Assembly: GCA_964034945.1 (NCBI GenBank)
Contig: OZ035963.1
Span: 63,145,682 to 63,209,681 of the forward strand
Reading direction: 5' to 3'
Source of the DNA: Chrysopilus asiliformis
Lineage: Eukaryota > Arthropoda > Insecta > Diptera > Rhagionidae
Length of the DNA: 64,000 nt
The translations under genes were made by a program, and so were the position numbers. The notes under the pieces are model-generated. The model was not told the DNA's origin. It was given only the letters and a program-made list of their open reading frames with translations, and ran no database searches. This document shows, in pieces, positions 1 through 11,611 of the stretch (within the stretch, counting starts at the first letter, position 1; each line of letters starts with the position of its first letter).

Positions 1-1045
1 ATATATTTAATGATAATCTTAATATAAAGACAATTAGCAAAAGTGATTTCCATAAATGTTTTTAAAAAAAATTGCAAAATAAAAAAAGATTTCCATAATG
101 GGTAGATTCAAAGGGATTGTTAAAATCTAAAAATGGATTTTAGTACGATTCCCTCAATTTGAATTTTCTAAAACGTGATTTAAACAATTTTATTAAATGT
201 TCGTTAAACTTTGGTTTAGTTAGTATAACATTTTTGATTTCGATTTATGGAGACTAAAAAAACTAAGAAGTCTTATATTAAAGTACAGAGCAGTTCGCCC
301 ATTTTAAATTCTTTCAAAAAGTTAATTTAGAATGTGTTGAAACCAAAATCATGGGGTTTAGTCACAAAAGAAATTGAAACGATTGAATAAAATTTAGAAA
401 ATACTTTTACTAGCAGATTAGCAAATTTTAGTATAAAATTATATATAAATTTTGCACTAAAACCTGATAAATTCTTAGTAAATGCATTTGCTAGATTTTA
501 TCTACTCGGCCCATTTAGTGGAAGACTTTTCTAAAATCTCCAAACCGATTTTCCAGCATGAAGAAATTATAAAAAAAATTAGAAAAATCCCGTGTACTTG
601 ATTGAAAGAAGATAAATTTTACGTGTGTGTACTAAACAAATGTATCAAAAAAATCACCATTAAACCCTTACCTAAAAGTTATGAGTTATTAGAATTTAAA
701 AAATTGTTTTAGAAAATATATAAAAGACTAGGAAATTAATTAAAACCAAGTAATTTAATTATCTTAAACTGATTTATTTTAAAGTTTCACAACAAGTAAC
801 AAATCGATGAATTGCTAATTTACAGCTAAAACACAACACAAGTAATAGAAAAAGTTTAAATACTGGAATGAAAATAATAATTGATGTGTGATGATGACTG
901 TGAGAATTATTTTAAATCGATGATTTTTTTTATACGTGAAATTTGGTTTTGAATGATTTAATAGATAGATGGTGGGCGGTGGATGTTTTAAAATTGTCCT
1001 GTCAAATCATTTCCATTACAAATAATTTAGCACTCATTAAATTGT
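1..1045. other. AT-rich region downstream of the His-rich gene
   Basis: No open frame or recognisable element was seen here apart from the likely 3' UTR of the minus-strand gene that ends at 1046. The DNA is very AT-rich with many short homopolymer runs. Confidence 0.5.
773..778 (-). terminator. poly(A) signal AATAAA, His-rich gene
   Basis: AATAAA on the minus strand about 270 bases past the stop codon. Another AATAAA overlaps the stop codon itself at 1045-1050. The distal site gives a 3' UTR similar in length to the other minus-strand genes of the window. Confidence 0.4.
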
Positions 1046-1477
1046 TTATTCGTGATGATAATGGTTAAACTCTCCGTGGTCATGATGGTGCATTTCGTGG
1101 TGATTCTCTAACACCAAACCATGGCCGTGATGATGTTCCGTTTCCGGATGCAAGACCTTCAATTTTAGTTTGGTTCCGCCTAATTCAACAGGGTTTTTAA
1201 TATAGTGATGATCTTCCTTTTTAATATAGACCGGAACTGGATGGAAGTGATGGATTTTGAAACTTTGGTGAGAGGTAGCGTGTTTGTGGTCGACTTCATG
1301 GTGGATATCGGTTTCTGAGGATTCTGGTTCGCTATGGTGATTCTGCAAATGGGCGCTGTATTCCTCGTGGTGCTCCCCCTTACCAAAATCATGATGTTGA
1401 TGGTGGTGATGATCTATTATTCCCGCTAAACATACAGTGAATATCGTGAAGAAAATCTGTAAAATTTTATTCAACAT
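1046..1477 (-). CDS. small histidine-rich secreted protein
   Basis: A 143-residue frame with a clear N-terminal signal peptide (MLNKILQIFFTIFTVCLAG) followed at once by a run of histidines. His makes up a very large share of the mature chain, in clusters at residues 23-30, around 37-75 and in the last 30 residues. A less biased middle (about residues 75-110, containing HHFHPVPVYIKKEDHHYI and VELGGTKLKLKVLHPE) looks like the conserved core. The mature chain has no cysteine. Metal binding (Zn, Cu) or a cuticle/egg-shell structural role is plausible for such chains, but I do not recognise the family. Start choice: the ATG at 1477 opens the frame. A good acceptor (TTTTACAG, phase 0) lies 21 bases inside, so an upstream micro-exon could instead supply the Met, as in the other minus-strand genes here. 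The shadow frame at 1180-1392 is not real. Confidence 0.75.
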   Translation of the reverse strand: MLNKILQIFFTIFTVCLAGIIDHHHHQHHDFGKGEHHEEYSAHLQNHHSEPESSETDIHHEVDHKHATSHQSFKIHHFHPVPVYIKKEDHHYIKNPVELGGTKLKLKVLHPETEHHHGHGLVLENHHEMHHHDHGEFNHYHHE

Positions 1478-3119
1478 ATTATTTTTTTTTAAATTTTTAT
1501 CTATAATTTAGAAAAAAAAACTTTAACAAAAGACGTGATTTTCGATTCAAACAGGAACAATCACTCTCTAGCACTGATTTTTCTAAAATTTGAATTAAAA
1601 AAAAAATTTCAATCGATATGTTATAATGAAATTGAATCTATTTAAAAGTTTAGAATCACGCCATATAGGTTGTTTTACGATTGCTTGGTAATCATAACTT
1701 TCATTATGTTTTCAACACGAATTTACATCGTTTCTCCACAAAACAAATCCTCAGTGTACGCAATAAAAATATATTTTCTTGTGGAATATCGAAATTAATA
1801 TTTTTAAAATTATTAAATCATGTCATATGGGAAATTCTCCAATTCCGTTTTGTCCATTAATTTTCGTATTTTACGTATTTTCCAGTAAAATGTTATAATT
1901 TTAAATAAAGTCAATGCACTTGAAAATCCCAACCGATTCTCAAAAAAGTTTTAATCCAAGCAGAAAGTCTTATATCCAAATTGGGCACTTATCACAATAA
2001 TTTTAACATAAAACCTCATTAACAAATATTCTTGTTTGCATTAAAATCACATTAAATATTATAGCAAATAATTAAAGATTCTTACAATTATTTTAAACAT
2101 TTTAATAAATTTAAAAACTTTCTAATTGAAAATTTCTGAAGCACCGTAAATTCTCTGGTTATTCGTTACTTTGGAAGCCACGCTAACTGAATGATGATCT
2201 ACAGAGGATTCCAGTATTGTTTTATACAAAAGTACCCCACTTGATGCACCCCCCATCTGTGCTAGTCAATTTAAAAACCCCAAAATGCAATAAACATGTG
2301 GATATTCTAGTTTATAACGCCGCAGACCATTTCTCTGATTTAAGTTCAGGTAAATCTGCACAAGTGCAAGGTAGAAACAAGGTGAGGAGATATCATTACG
2401 AATAGATGAGAAATTTTAGTACGATTTGAGACATAATCAAATCGTAGTTGATAGACGTCTAGGTGGAGGGAATTCACTTGAAACCGTTTGCATGGATTTT
2501 GCATTTGATGGGGTTTATCTCTATTAGATCTTATCTTGCTTATATTACGGTCCCGGTGTAGTAGATTTTCTTTAATAATGAATTTTGTGCAAACAGACAA
2601 GTGCATTTAAATATTTCCTTTATTTTCTTAAAATGTTTTTTGGTCCAGCGATTTTTTTTCTATTTTCTGTTTTTTTTTGTCCAATATAAGAAAATTTAAA
2701 CTATTCAAAGAAAAAAGAAAACAAAGAAAGGATTTTAAGATTGTTTAAAGCTTATTCTTTTTGCAGGTTTAAAGAGTCGTTTAAATTCAGTAGAAATCAA
2801 TGCGTAGCCTCAAAGTAGTTCTGTAATAATAACTATGGAGCTGTCCCAAAAATACATCACGCTAATTGAGGTGTTAAAAGCTAGAGTGGACCAAGTCACA
2901 TAATCGAGTTTTTGAAGCTTTTCCACTTTTGTACTATTACTGACTGTAAATTTTTGGAAAAAAAAAATTTCTGTGGACTTTATTACTCAATGTTGAAATG
3001 TTCTTTTGTGCATCCAAACATTTTTATCTAAAAACTCACTCGCAATAGTGATTCAAACAAAAAAAAATTCACGATTTCGACATGTGGGTTGGTCCACTCT
3101 AACTTTTAACGCCTCAATT
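1478..3119. other. intergenic region upstream of the His-rich gene
   Basis: Probably holds the promoter of the minus-strand gene starting at 1477, but I see no clear TATA box within 300 bases. Short frames in this stretch have no signal peptide, domain or splice support. Confidence 0.4.
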
Positions 3120-3490
3120 TTCGTCGCATATTCGTCTATTTGCCCGTTCGTGAACACCATAAGTTTCGAAAGGGTTGAGCTTTCAATTCTCGTAAATTGC
3201 AAGGCTAAGTTCTTGAACGGGCCAGATTGGACCATTTATTACTGCGTCCCCTTTCCCCAAATTCAAACGAAAAAGTTTAGAATATCATTTTACATAACCG
3301 TTCCATATATTGAAATCCAATCGGACCACACCGTTCCCCGGCTTCTATACAAATGGATTTTTTTTAAACAAATTTTTTTTTTGTTCTCATATAGATTATT
3401 CGACATTTGGCCCCTGGCAACTGTAGCTTTTCTTATGTTTTGTATGGGGTTTAATACCGTTGTCACATTACCGCACAAAGTAATTTCAGT
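3120..3490 (-). repeat. P-family dispersed repeat, diverged fragment
   Basis: Shares the module TTCGTGAACACCATAA..TTTCGAAAGG..TTGAGCT..TTCTTGAACGGGC with the copies near 5290 and 49660. The 172-residue frame across it reflects the repeat and not a gene. Ends are approximate. Confidence 0.5.
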
Positions 3491-3547
3491 GTCCTTTACC
3501 AATATGAGTGTGAAAGAAGAGTGATATTTAGTTTTCTTTTTCTAAAG

Positions 3548-3621
3548 CGGTTTTCGGCATAGAACAAGTGGTTTTCGGCATAGAACAAGCGGTTTTCGGC
3601 ATAGAACAAGCGGTTTTCGGC
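3548..3621. repeat. 21-bp minisatellite, about 3.5 copies
   Basis: The unit CGGTTTTCGGCATAGAACAAG repeats at 3548, 3569, 3590 and 3611 with one base change (TGG for CGG in copy 2). The period is a multiple of three, so it reads as a repeated heptad (VFGIEQA). No gene model includes it. Confidence 0.85.
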
Positions 3622-3639
3622 TATAGATCCCGGTCGCGT

Positions 3640-5180
3640 GCCGATGTATTCGTGTTTTGTATTTCCATTGCATCGTTAAATTTGATCAAAAATACTTTGA
3701 CTTCAAATAATTTGGATTTTTCTTTACTTTACCATGGAGGCTTAAAAATCGAATTTCCTCAAAATCATCATACTGTCAACTATTGCACTATTTATTTATG
3801 TTTTTATGCAATTCAATTCCTAAACTATTGTCAATATTTTCATTTGCGGTTAATTCTGCACTTCCTCCCAAATATGGTGATGTAGCAGAATAATCTCATC
3901 AAATATTGTTGACTTTTACTCAATTATGGTAAATTTTACGTCTTTGTAGTACTATTAGATCATGTTTCTCTCATCGAAAGATTTCTGATTTCTATTTCTG
4001 GCCAAAGCCAGTTTAAAATTATGTTAAACCATAAATCGACTGTAGACAATGGGAAAATTGAAAAGTAGGAAAATAGTATTACCATGCAATTGCATAAGTG
4101 AAAACCTAAATCATAGAGAAAGGTTTTTCCCACATGCCATGCAGGTGTCTGATATTACGGTTATTGTTACAATTTTCATGCTTGTTACATGGAAGTAGAC
4201 CAGAATCCCTTTTCAATCATTTTAATAAAGCCATTGGCACACCGGAACTTTATTCCAAGTAAAAAATAAACACATTTGAAGCACTCTAAATTACGCAACC
4301 GTCTGTACACTCGTGGATTGTCATAGCTCCACAGTTTAAAACGGATAATCTCGGATTACCATCTTTTATACAGCCAAGATAAATACTATTGAGTTCAAAT
4401 CCGACTTTCACACTTTTAGAAAAACAAAATCTGTTATTAATCTTTTTCTCTGCAAAACAGTTTGAAATTTCCTCATTACCACGTGTTGTTTTTATCCAAA
4501 TAAATGCTTGACTGCTAAATCATTTTCTTATTATGGTGGTTCACTGATAATTTAGTATAATTTTCATAGATGTCTTAGCCATTTCTCAACTGGACTGGAT
4601 GCGGTTTTCTTTCCAAGGCCAATGTAACTGATGTCAATTAAATCGCAGCAATATTACATCCAACGTTCATCTTCTATTTGAATTCAAAGTGAAAGATGAT
4701 TAGGTTTTCGTCGTGCCAACTGCTCTTAAATCTTACATCGCCAACAGTGAAGGAGCTAGCCAGGAGATCAATGGCTTTTGGTATAATTGCTAGTAATCAT
4801 TTGTTAAAAAAAAAAATCTACGTTACTTCGAAATGAGAAAAATCAACTTTTACGCCTTTTATTAAGACTGCAGAAGTTGCTTGAAAAATGCCAAACACGT
4901 CGCTTGCACTTGAAATTATTTGCTGTCATAAAATGTGAAAAAGCGGCTGGTTGAGTTTTTATTGAAAGTTTTTTGCGAGGATTTTTTATGGAAAACTGAT
5001 GCCAACTGGAATAATAAGGAAATGTAAACCTATTATAGAGACTTTGTATAAATCAGGTTCATCATATATTTTTTAAAAATATAAAACTATTTTGGATTGT
5101 TGGTTCTAAAATTTTCAATTTTTTAAAACTTTTCAGTTTTTTACTATATATGAAAATCATATAGACGTACATTAGATTTA
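3640..5180. other. unassigned intergenic DNA
   Basis: No gene, RNA or element was recognised in this AT-rich stretch. Confidence 0.4.
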
Positions 5181-5181
5181 G

Positions 5182-5560
5182 CATACCGTTTGTTAGGCAT
5201 CGAACCAATCATCGGACACAAAAATGAACTACACCAGGGCGTTAGGGATGGCAAAAGATTTTGATTTCCGCATGTCCGTCCATTTGTCTGTCCGTGAACA
5301 ACTTTCGAAAGGATTGAGCTAGAGACTTGAAATTTTTTACAGTTACATTTCTCGTAGATGGCTAGGCTAAGTTCTTGAACGGATAAAATTGTACCATCCT
5401 TTTCCCCTCCACCATACAAATGAAAAAGTTTTTTGCAATTTTCTCGAAAACGGTAAGTCATATTGGAAAAATTATAAAGGTAAAATGTGTTCAGAATAGG
5501 ATTTTACATAACTCATCCATAAATCAAAACCCAGTTGGACCACTTATTCACCCCTCTCAC
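5182..5560 (-). repeat. P-family dispersed repeat
   Basis: Contains ATCGGACACAAAAATGAACTACACCAGG followed by a GTCCGTCCATTTGTCTGTCCG tract and the TTTCGAAAGGATTGAGCTAGAGACTTGAAATTTT module. The same order is seen at 18911-19375 and 49335-49920. Ends are approximate. Confidence 0.65.
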
Positions 5561-5641
5561 ATACAAATCTAAAGTAGTTGCTTTTATTTCTATCTAAAGT
5601 AGATGGACAACGGATTTCGATTTCTCGTCCCCCAAAACCCC

Positions 5642-6793
5642 ACCTATGTGAACTTGGCTTGCGAAGTGCGGAAACTCGAAATAAAATTTACATTAAAAAA
5701 TTGTACTAAAATGGTACTAAATTGTAGTGCATTTTAAAAAAATTGTACTCGAAAGGATTCGACAGAAATTAAAAATTGAAAAAAGACCAGCCGGCAGTGT
5801 TTTCGGAAGAAATTTTTTTTGATGCAGAATAATTGTACTAAAATTGTACTAAATTGTACCGCAAAGAAAAAAAATTGTACTAGTACAGTTTTATCAAAAA
5901 TCGAAAAAAAAAATATTGTTTGGTTTCGGAAGAAATTTTTTTTCGTAGAATAATTGTACTAAAATTGTACTAAATTGTACCACAAAGGAAAAAAATTGTA
6001 CTCGTTCAGGTTCCTCGAAAATTGAAAAAAATCGAAAAAAATGATTTTTCGCGAGAAATCGATAGTCTTGTTTCGGAAGGAAAAAATGTTTCTGCAGAAT
6101 AATTGTACTAAAATTGTACTAAATTGTACCGCAAAGAAAAAATCCGAGGAACTTGAACGAGTACATTTTTTTTCCTTTGTGGTACAATTTAGTACAATTT
6201 TAGTACAATTATTCTACGAAAAAAAATTTCTTCCGAAACCCAAAAAATACTTTTTTTTTCGATTTTTGAGAAAACTGTACTAGTACACTTTTTTTTCTTT
6301 ACGGTACAATTTAGTACAATTTTAGTACAATTATTCTGCAGAAACATTTTTTCCTTCCGAAACAAGACTGTCGATTTCTCGCGAAAAATCGTTTTTTTTT
6401 CGATTTTTTTCAATTTCCGAGGAACCTGAACGAGTACAATTTTTTTCCTTTGTGGTACAATTTAGTACAATTTTAGTACAATTATTCTACGAAAAAAAAT
6501 TTCTTCCGAAACCAAAAAATATTTTTTTTTTCGATTTTTGAGAAAACTGTACTAGTACACTTTTTTTTCTTTGCGGTACAATTTAGTACAATTTTAGTAC
6601 AATTATTCTGCATCAAAAAAAATTTCTTCCGAAAACACTGCCGGCTGGTCTTTTTTCAATTTTTAATTTCTGTCGAATCCTTTCGAGTAAAATTTTTTTA
6701 AAATGCAGTACAATTTAGTACAATTTGAGTACAATTTTTTCATGTAAATTTTATTTCGAGTTTCCGCACTTCGCAAGCCAAGTTCACATAGGT
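5642..6793. mobile_element. foldback transposon, 1152-bp palindrome with 9-bp target duplications
   Basis: The two halves are near-perfect inverted copies of each other. The left end ACCTATGTGAACTTGGCTTG is mirrored at the right end, and the centre is near 6218. Each arm of about 575 bp is built from roughly three direct sub-repeats of about 115-145 bp carrying AATTGTACTAAAATTGTAC and ACTAAATTGTACC. The element is flanked by CAAAACCCC at 5633-5641 and again at 6794-6802. Long inverted repeats with internal tandem sub-repeats and 9-bp duplications are the signature of the Foldback (FB) class and of Mutator-like elements. It has no transposase, so it must have been moved by a source elsewhere. 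Frames of 70-80 residues inside it are mirror images of each other and are not genes. Confidence 0.85.
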
Positions 6794-6802
6794 CAAAACC
6801 CC

Positions 6803-7380
6803 TACATTCCAAGTTTCAGCGCGATCAGAGAAAAAACAAGAAAAAAATTTTTTTCGCATAAAAAAAGCTGCAATTCTTGGCGTTTGTTGTAAAAAATAGT
6901 GGGGTTGATAATAAGATCAACCAAAAAAATATTACTGGATATCACTGGAACTCTAGAGCATACACATTATAGAACCTCAACTGAAGACTTTTACCTGTTC
7001 ATATTATTGGAAACTGAATTTCAACATTATAGGGTGTCCAGTCCATATTACCGAGATCAGACTGTATTTACACATTTCCACAATTTTTACGAGAATATTG
7101 ATTAACAATGATTTTTGGTTTAGCATTATTACAATACTATACCCAGATATATTTAATTCCTTGTTTCAGACTGTTTGGGAAGAAAGTAAGTCGTTTATGG
7201 TTGTATTGCAATGTGTACGAGAATTCAAAATTTTCTCACGGCAGTAATTTCAAATTAATCTTGTATATACATATTTACTAAATATAAAAGTCAACAAAAT
7301 ATGTGGTAATTTTCCTATAGAAGAATTTATTTCCGAGAATAATTGGATATACCTACACTCAGAGAAAAAATATAGTAAAT
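6803..7380. other. unassigned intergenic DNA
   Basis: Nothing firm is seen. A sequence with acceptor-like and donor-like signals 16 bases apart near 7169-7186 has no partner exons. Confidence 0.3.
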
Positions 7381-7384
7381 CTTA

Positions 7385-7720
7385 AGGTGCCGGTTCACAT
7401 GAGAGTAAATGCCGGCGAGAACCTCTCGATAGCAGCTACTCGCAAATGGACACGTCTCTGAAAGTCGCTCGCAAAAACTCGCGAGCTAGTTTCTGCGAGC
7501 TGTCAAAAGTGATTCTGCTCTCTAGTGGACACGCCTCCACTGAACTCTCGGAGAGTAACTCGCCAGATACGAACGTCGTTTGAATTTTGCGAGTCGCTCT
7601 CGAGAACTCGCCAAAGCAAGATGTCAAAAAAATCAAGATATTGGTCACCGGAGGAGATTAATCGCCGAAATTAACTCTCAAATGGACAACATCCTGCGAG
7701 TAACTCTCGAGAGTTTAAAT
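7385..7720 (+). mobile_element. Harbinger-type MITE, copy 1 (3' truncated)
   Basis: Starts AGGTGCCGGTTCACATG directly after TTA and follows the complete copy at 54032-54426 up to the CTCGAGAGTTT block, then breaks off. An ATG at 7621 opens MSKKSRYWSPEE, the first turn of a Myb/SANT-like protein, after which the frame degenerates. Repeated CTCGAGAG and ACTCGC motifs fill the body. Confidence 0.7.
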
Positions 7721-9434
7721 CGATGTATATCGAATTTCTAATTTGTTAAAAGAAACAACCTTGAAAAACATTTTTTCTTTATTTATTGAAAAGGTTATGT
7801 TTTTTATTTATTAGTTTCGAATACAAATCAATTATTACTTTCAAAATATACTAAACTATTTCAATTAATCATAATTTATTTGTGCAATATTACGAAACTT
7901 TTATTATATGTAATTCAATTAAGATAACTCATTACGAAGGAATTTTTTTTATCAATTGGCGTTGAAAGAAAATGGTTTTTATGGTCTACCGACAATTGAT
8001 CGAATTTTCCTTTTTGCAAAACTTTAATTGCGTGTGAATTTTACTTCTGAATTTGAACATTTTCCCAACAATAGAAACAGACAACTGTTTTCACTTTTCT
8101 ACTGTTGAATAGAAGTAGAAAAGTGTTGTGATGGTAAGAAAACATATTTGGAAAATGCCTGCACGTCAAACTGCTAAAACCGATTGGCAAGAAATTTAAA
8201 ATTCGAAAAAATCAGGATACTGTTTGGCTTTTAAAGCTAACTAACAATTTACTTATAATAGAAGAATAAGATTTTTTTCATGAATTGAGATTGATTTTTT
8301 TTGTGATATTGATAAAAAAACGGAGAATCTCAAGGCAGTCTTATAATTTTTCGAGCACATTATAATAAACATTTATAATTAACTTGTATAACACGATTTA
8401 TAGGTATTTCTTCGTTAATTAATTCTTATATGCTTGTTATCTGCTTCAATTGATTGCCAGCGAATTTCAGCAGAAAAAAAATATTTTTCACTTTTATTCA
8501 TTTCTCCACAATCCATCTTAATTTATCTACCAATTTTCATTTTCAAATGTCATAAAAACTCAACAAAATGCAAATTGAGTGACGCCAAATGAGGTAAACT
8601 AATGAAAATAGCGAAAATCAAGATGCAGTCCAGAGTGATGTATTTTTCTTATGTCTTCATAATCAGCAGCAAAACTTAAGAAAGTGTAAAAACCGTTTGA
8701 AACATGCGAAATAGTTTGAAATTTCACATAAGTCTAGTCATGGATTGATCGTTGCGGTTCACTTTTAAATGAAAATGCGGAAAATCATTTGCATTAAAAC
8801 ATGTTTTTCAGAAATCTTTTGGTAAAATGCAAGTATTTCGTGCATGATTTTTTAATGCGAATGAAGACGATCGAATTAAGCAATTCAAAATAGATTTTTG
8901 CACTTCAACCTGCAATATTTTAAAGATTGTACTCAAACTTTTGGTTTGAATAAAATCTTTAAAAAAATTCATTCAATTATTTTCAAATTTTGCGTGAAAT
9001 TTTATTAAAGTCGAAGAAAAGTGAACCAGGGGAAAGTGGTTTATAGCATCTTAAAGATCTTAATCTAGTATTAAGTGATTTTCTTAGCTCATTTGATTTT
9101 ATGCAATTGAAGGCCAGTTAAATAATTTTTCATCCATTTAATGTGGCTTTTAATCTGGACAATCCACTTTTTGATAGAAATTTTCTTAAAACGAGATTAA
9201 ATTGTCTTCCGGTTTAATGAAACATTCAGTAATTTATACTCAAAAATACGGTATTTGTGGGTTTTACGTAAAATATATTAGGTTAATATTATATCAACTG
9301 GTCTTAATTTGTTTACGGAATAATATTATCGAATTACGTAAATATATTTAATAAATTCCTGATTTTAATATTTCAAGTATTTGAAACAATTTAATAAAAT
9401 ATAATAACTTATTAATTTATTATTCAGGACTTTA
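7721..9434. other. unassigned DNA between two inverted Harbinger-type MITEs
   Basis: AT-rich and without long frames. A 13-bp inverted repeat (AGAAAAGTG..) lies near 8095-8125. No gene is recognised. Confidence 0.35.
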
Positions 9435-9794
9435 ACATGAGAGTAAATACGCGAGTAACTCTCAAAAACTCTCGAGAGTCACTCACAGGAGGTTGTCCAT
9501 TTGAGAGTTAATTTTGGCGATTTTTTTATCGCTACTAGCGAAATCGAGCTTCTAGCTTCTAGCGTTCTCGAGAGCTACTAGCGAAATTCAAACGCTGTTC
9601 GTATCTGGCGAGCTACTCTCCGAGAGTTCAGTGGAGGCCTGTCGACTAGAGAGTAGAATCCTTTTGACAGCTCGCAGAAACTAGCCCGCGAGTTTTTGCG
9701 AGTTTCTGCGAGCGACTCTCAGAGACGTGTCCATTTGCGAGTAGCTGCTATCGAGAGGTTCTCGCCGGCATTTACTCTCATGTGGACCGCACCT
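9435..9794 (-). mobile_element. Harbinger-type MITE, copy 2
   Basis: Minus-strand relative of the copies at 7385 and 54032, flanked by TTA on both sides (9432-9434 and 9795-9797). The right end reads CATGTGGACCGCACCT. The left end has lost about 10 bases of the terminal repeat. The ORF-start region seen in the other copies is scrambled here. Confidence 0.75.
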
Positions 9795-9949
9795 TTAGGC
9801 TTAACTTCTAGCTGTCATAAGATTTGTCAACGGTGTCACCTAAAGGTGGGGTTTTTGAATTTTTTTGTAAATAAGCTTTACAAAAATCGTAGTTTTCTGT
9901 AAACGTAGTTTTCTGGAAACGTAATTTTCGCTAGCTATAACGGGTATTT

Positions 9950-10170
9950 CTTTTTTTTCGAAGATTTCTCCAAACTTATGAGATTTTTGGAAAAAATTAT
10001 ATAACAAATTTTAAAGGATATTAAATTTTCTATAATTTTTGCATTAACGGTTTTTTGCATCTCTAACGGTTCTGATGATATTTGAAAAAATATTATTTTT
10101 TACATATTTTTTTCGAAACTAAATATTGCAGAGGAAAGTTTTGTGTTGATCACAACTGATATTCTTTTTT
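9950..10170 (-). repeat. S-family dispersed repeat
   Basis: Minus-strand fragment ending GTTGTGATCAACACAAAAC on the reverse strand, with the ATATCTCGAGAACCGTTA-like and AAAACCGTTAA modules seen in five or more copies of this window. Ends are approximate. Confidence 0.6.
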
Positions 10171-10462
10171 ACTTATAAATTAATCATAATTAAATTTCGT
10201 TCATTCAATGAAAATAAACCGAAGTAGTTTTTTTTAGCAATTTCATAGCAGGCATGTTGGAACTCGGTCATTTTGCCTTAAACAATCATTTTCACTTGTC
10301 CATTTTTTTAAAGTTATAGTAAAAAGCCTGTAAATAGGCAACAAATCGTAAAATTAAAGGGTGGCAATCAAAGCTTCAAATGCAAGTTTTACAAGCTTTT
10401 ACTAATAAAAAAAAAACAAAAAAAAATTAGCGTTTTATAGAATAGCAAACTTTTTAGAAAAA

Positions 10463-10800
10463 TATCAGTTGTGATCAACATAAAACTTTCCTCTGCCATA
10501 TTTAGTTGCGGAAAAAATATTTAAAAATTAATATTTTTCAACTATCTCGAGAACCGTTAAAGATACGTAAAAACTGTTAAAAGAAAAAATGCAGGAAATT
10601 TTAGTTTTCTTTACAGAAACAGTTGCAGTAACAGTTCCCGAGAAATTTTCAGAAAACTATTTTTTTTAAATATGTTGAGAACCGTTAGAAATACATAAAA
10701 GCCGTTAAAACAAAAGTGTAGAAAATTTTATTCCGTATAAATTTGATTATATGCGTTTTTCTACAAAAGTGCATAGTTTTTGAAAGATTTTCAAAAAAAT
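10463..10800 (+). repeat. S-family dispersed repeat
   Basis: Begins ATCAGTTGTGATCAACATAA and contains two rounds of the unit 'GAGAACCGTTA.A.ATAC.TAAAA.CGTTAAAA'. It pairs with the inverted copy ending at 10170. Ends are approximate. Confidence 0.6.
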
Positions 10801-10809
10801 GGAGCCCTT

Positions 10810-11269
10810 TTGCCATTTGTGCCTGCCAACTACAAACAAATTTGTATTCCGAACATAAATATTTTACAAGGCAACATAATTGCTAAGCTCGCACTCTTAA
10901 AAAATAGAATCAAGGCATGTAGCTCTTGTGTTAGTTGATCGGAATTAATCCAATGAAACTTTGGAAGAACATTCTTCTGAAAGATCAAAGGGCGAATCTT
11001 CCAAGCGAAGAGTACGCGATTCCCTTAAAAAAGGGTGTCTTATAAGATGCTTTAGGGGCCATTTACTCCTGGTAATTTTATTTTAGTCTGTGACATAATA
11101 TACATACTTTTTTTACAATTTTAAATCCCAGAAGTATTGGATATTTTCCATACGAAAACGCCGCGGAATAAATTCGAATTTCTGGAATTTCGAGAAAAAA
11201 TCTAGCAAAAAATGCAAATGTAAATGACCCCTTAGAAATTAAAGAATAACAAAAATATTTTTTTAAACA
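10810..11269. other. unassigned DNA downstream of gene B
   Basis: No feature was recognised. Confidence 0.35.
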
Positions 11270-11275
11270 TTTATT
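11270..11275 (-). terminator. poly(A) signal AATAAA, gene B
   Basis: First minus-strand AATAAA after the gene B stop codon, giving a 3' UTR of about 340 bases. Confidence 0.5.
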
Positions 11276-11611
11276 TCATGATTACATTAGGATTTTAAGG
11301 TTAATCAATAAAATTAACTGATTAGCGTTTTTTTTTCACCCACAGTAACAATGAAACTTAAATTAATATTTAAGTATAAAAAAATAAATAACAGTTATAA
11401 AAATTTGTGACAGAAAAATACATTAACCTATTTTGTATAAATGTATAAAAAAAAATTGAAAATAGAATATTCGTAGTAAGAACCAATAAAGAAATTAAAT
11501 TTACAAGAAACAAAAGTTAAAATAACTTAACGGCTGGATCACATACATAAATAAATCTCTTCAGCTCAAATGTGTTTCTTTTTTGTTGTATTTCGAAAAT
11601 ATTGCAAAAGT

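Noticed and set aside
3006..3524. 172-residue plus-strand frame
   Set aside because: Overlaps a P-family repeat on the opposite strand, has no recognisable domain and lacks gene-like composition.
7169..7186. Micro-exon-like TTGTTTCAG/16 bases/GTAAGT on the plus strand
   Set aside because: No neighbouring exons, frame or transcript logic; such pairs arise by chance in AT-rich DNA.
7436..7648. 70-residue minus-strand frame similar to 53943-54326
   Set aside because: The similarity comes from two copies of the same Harbinger-type MITE; the element's own ORF start is on the other strand.
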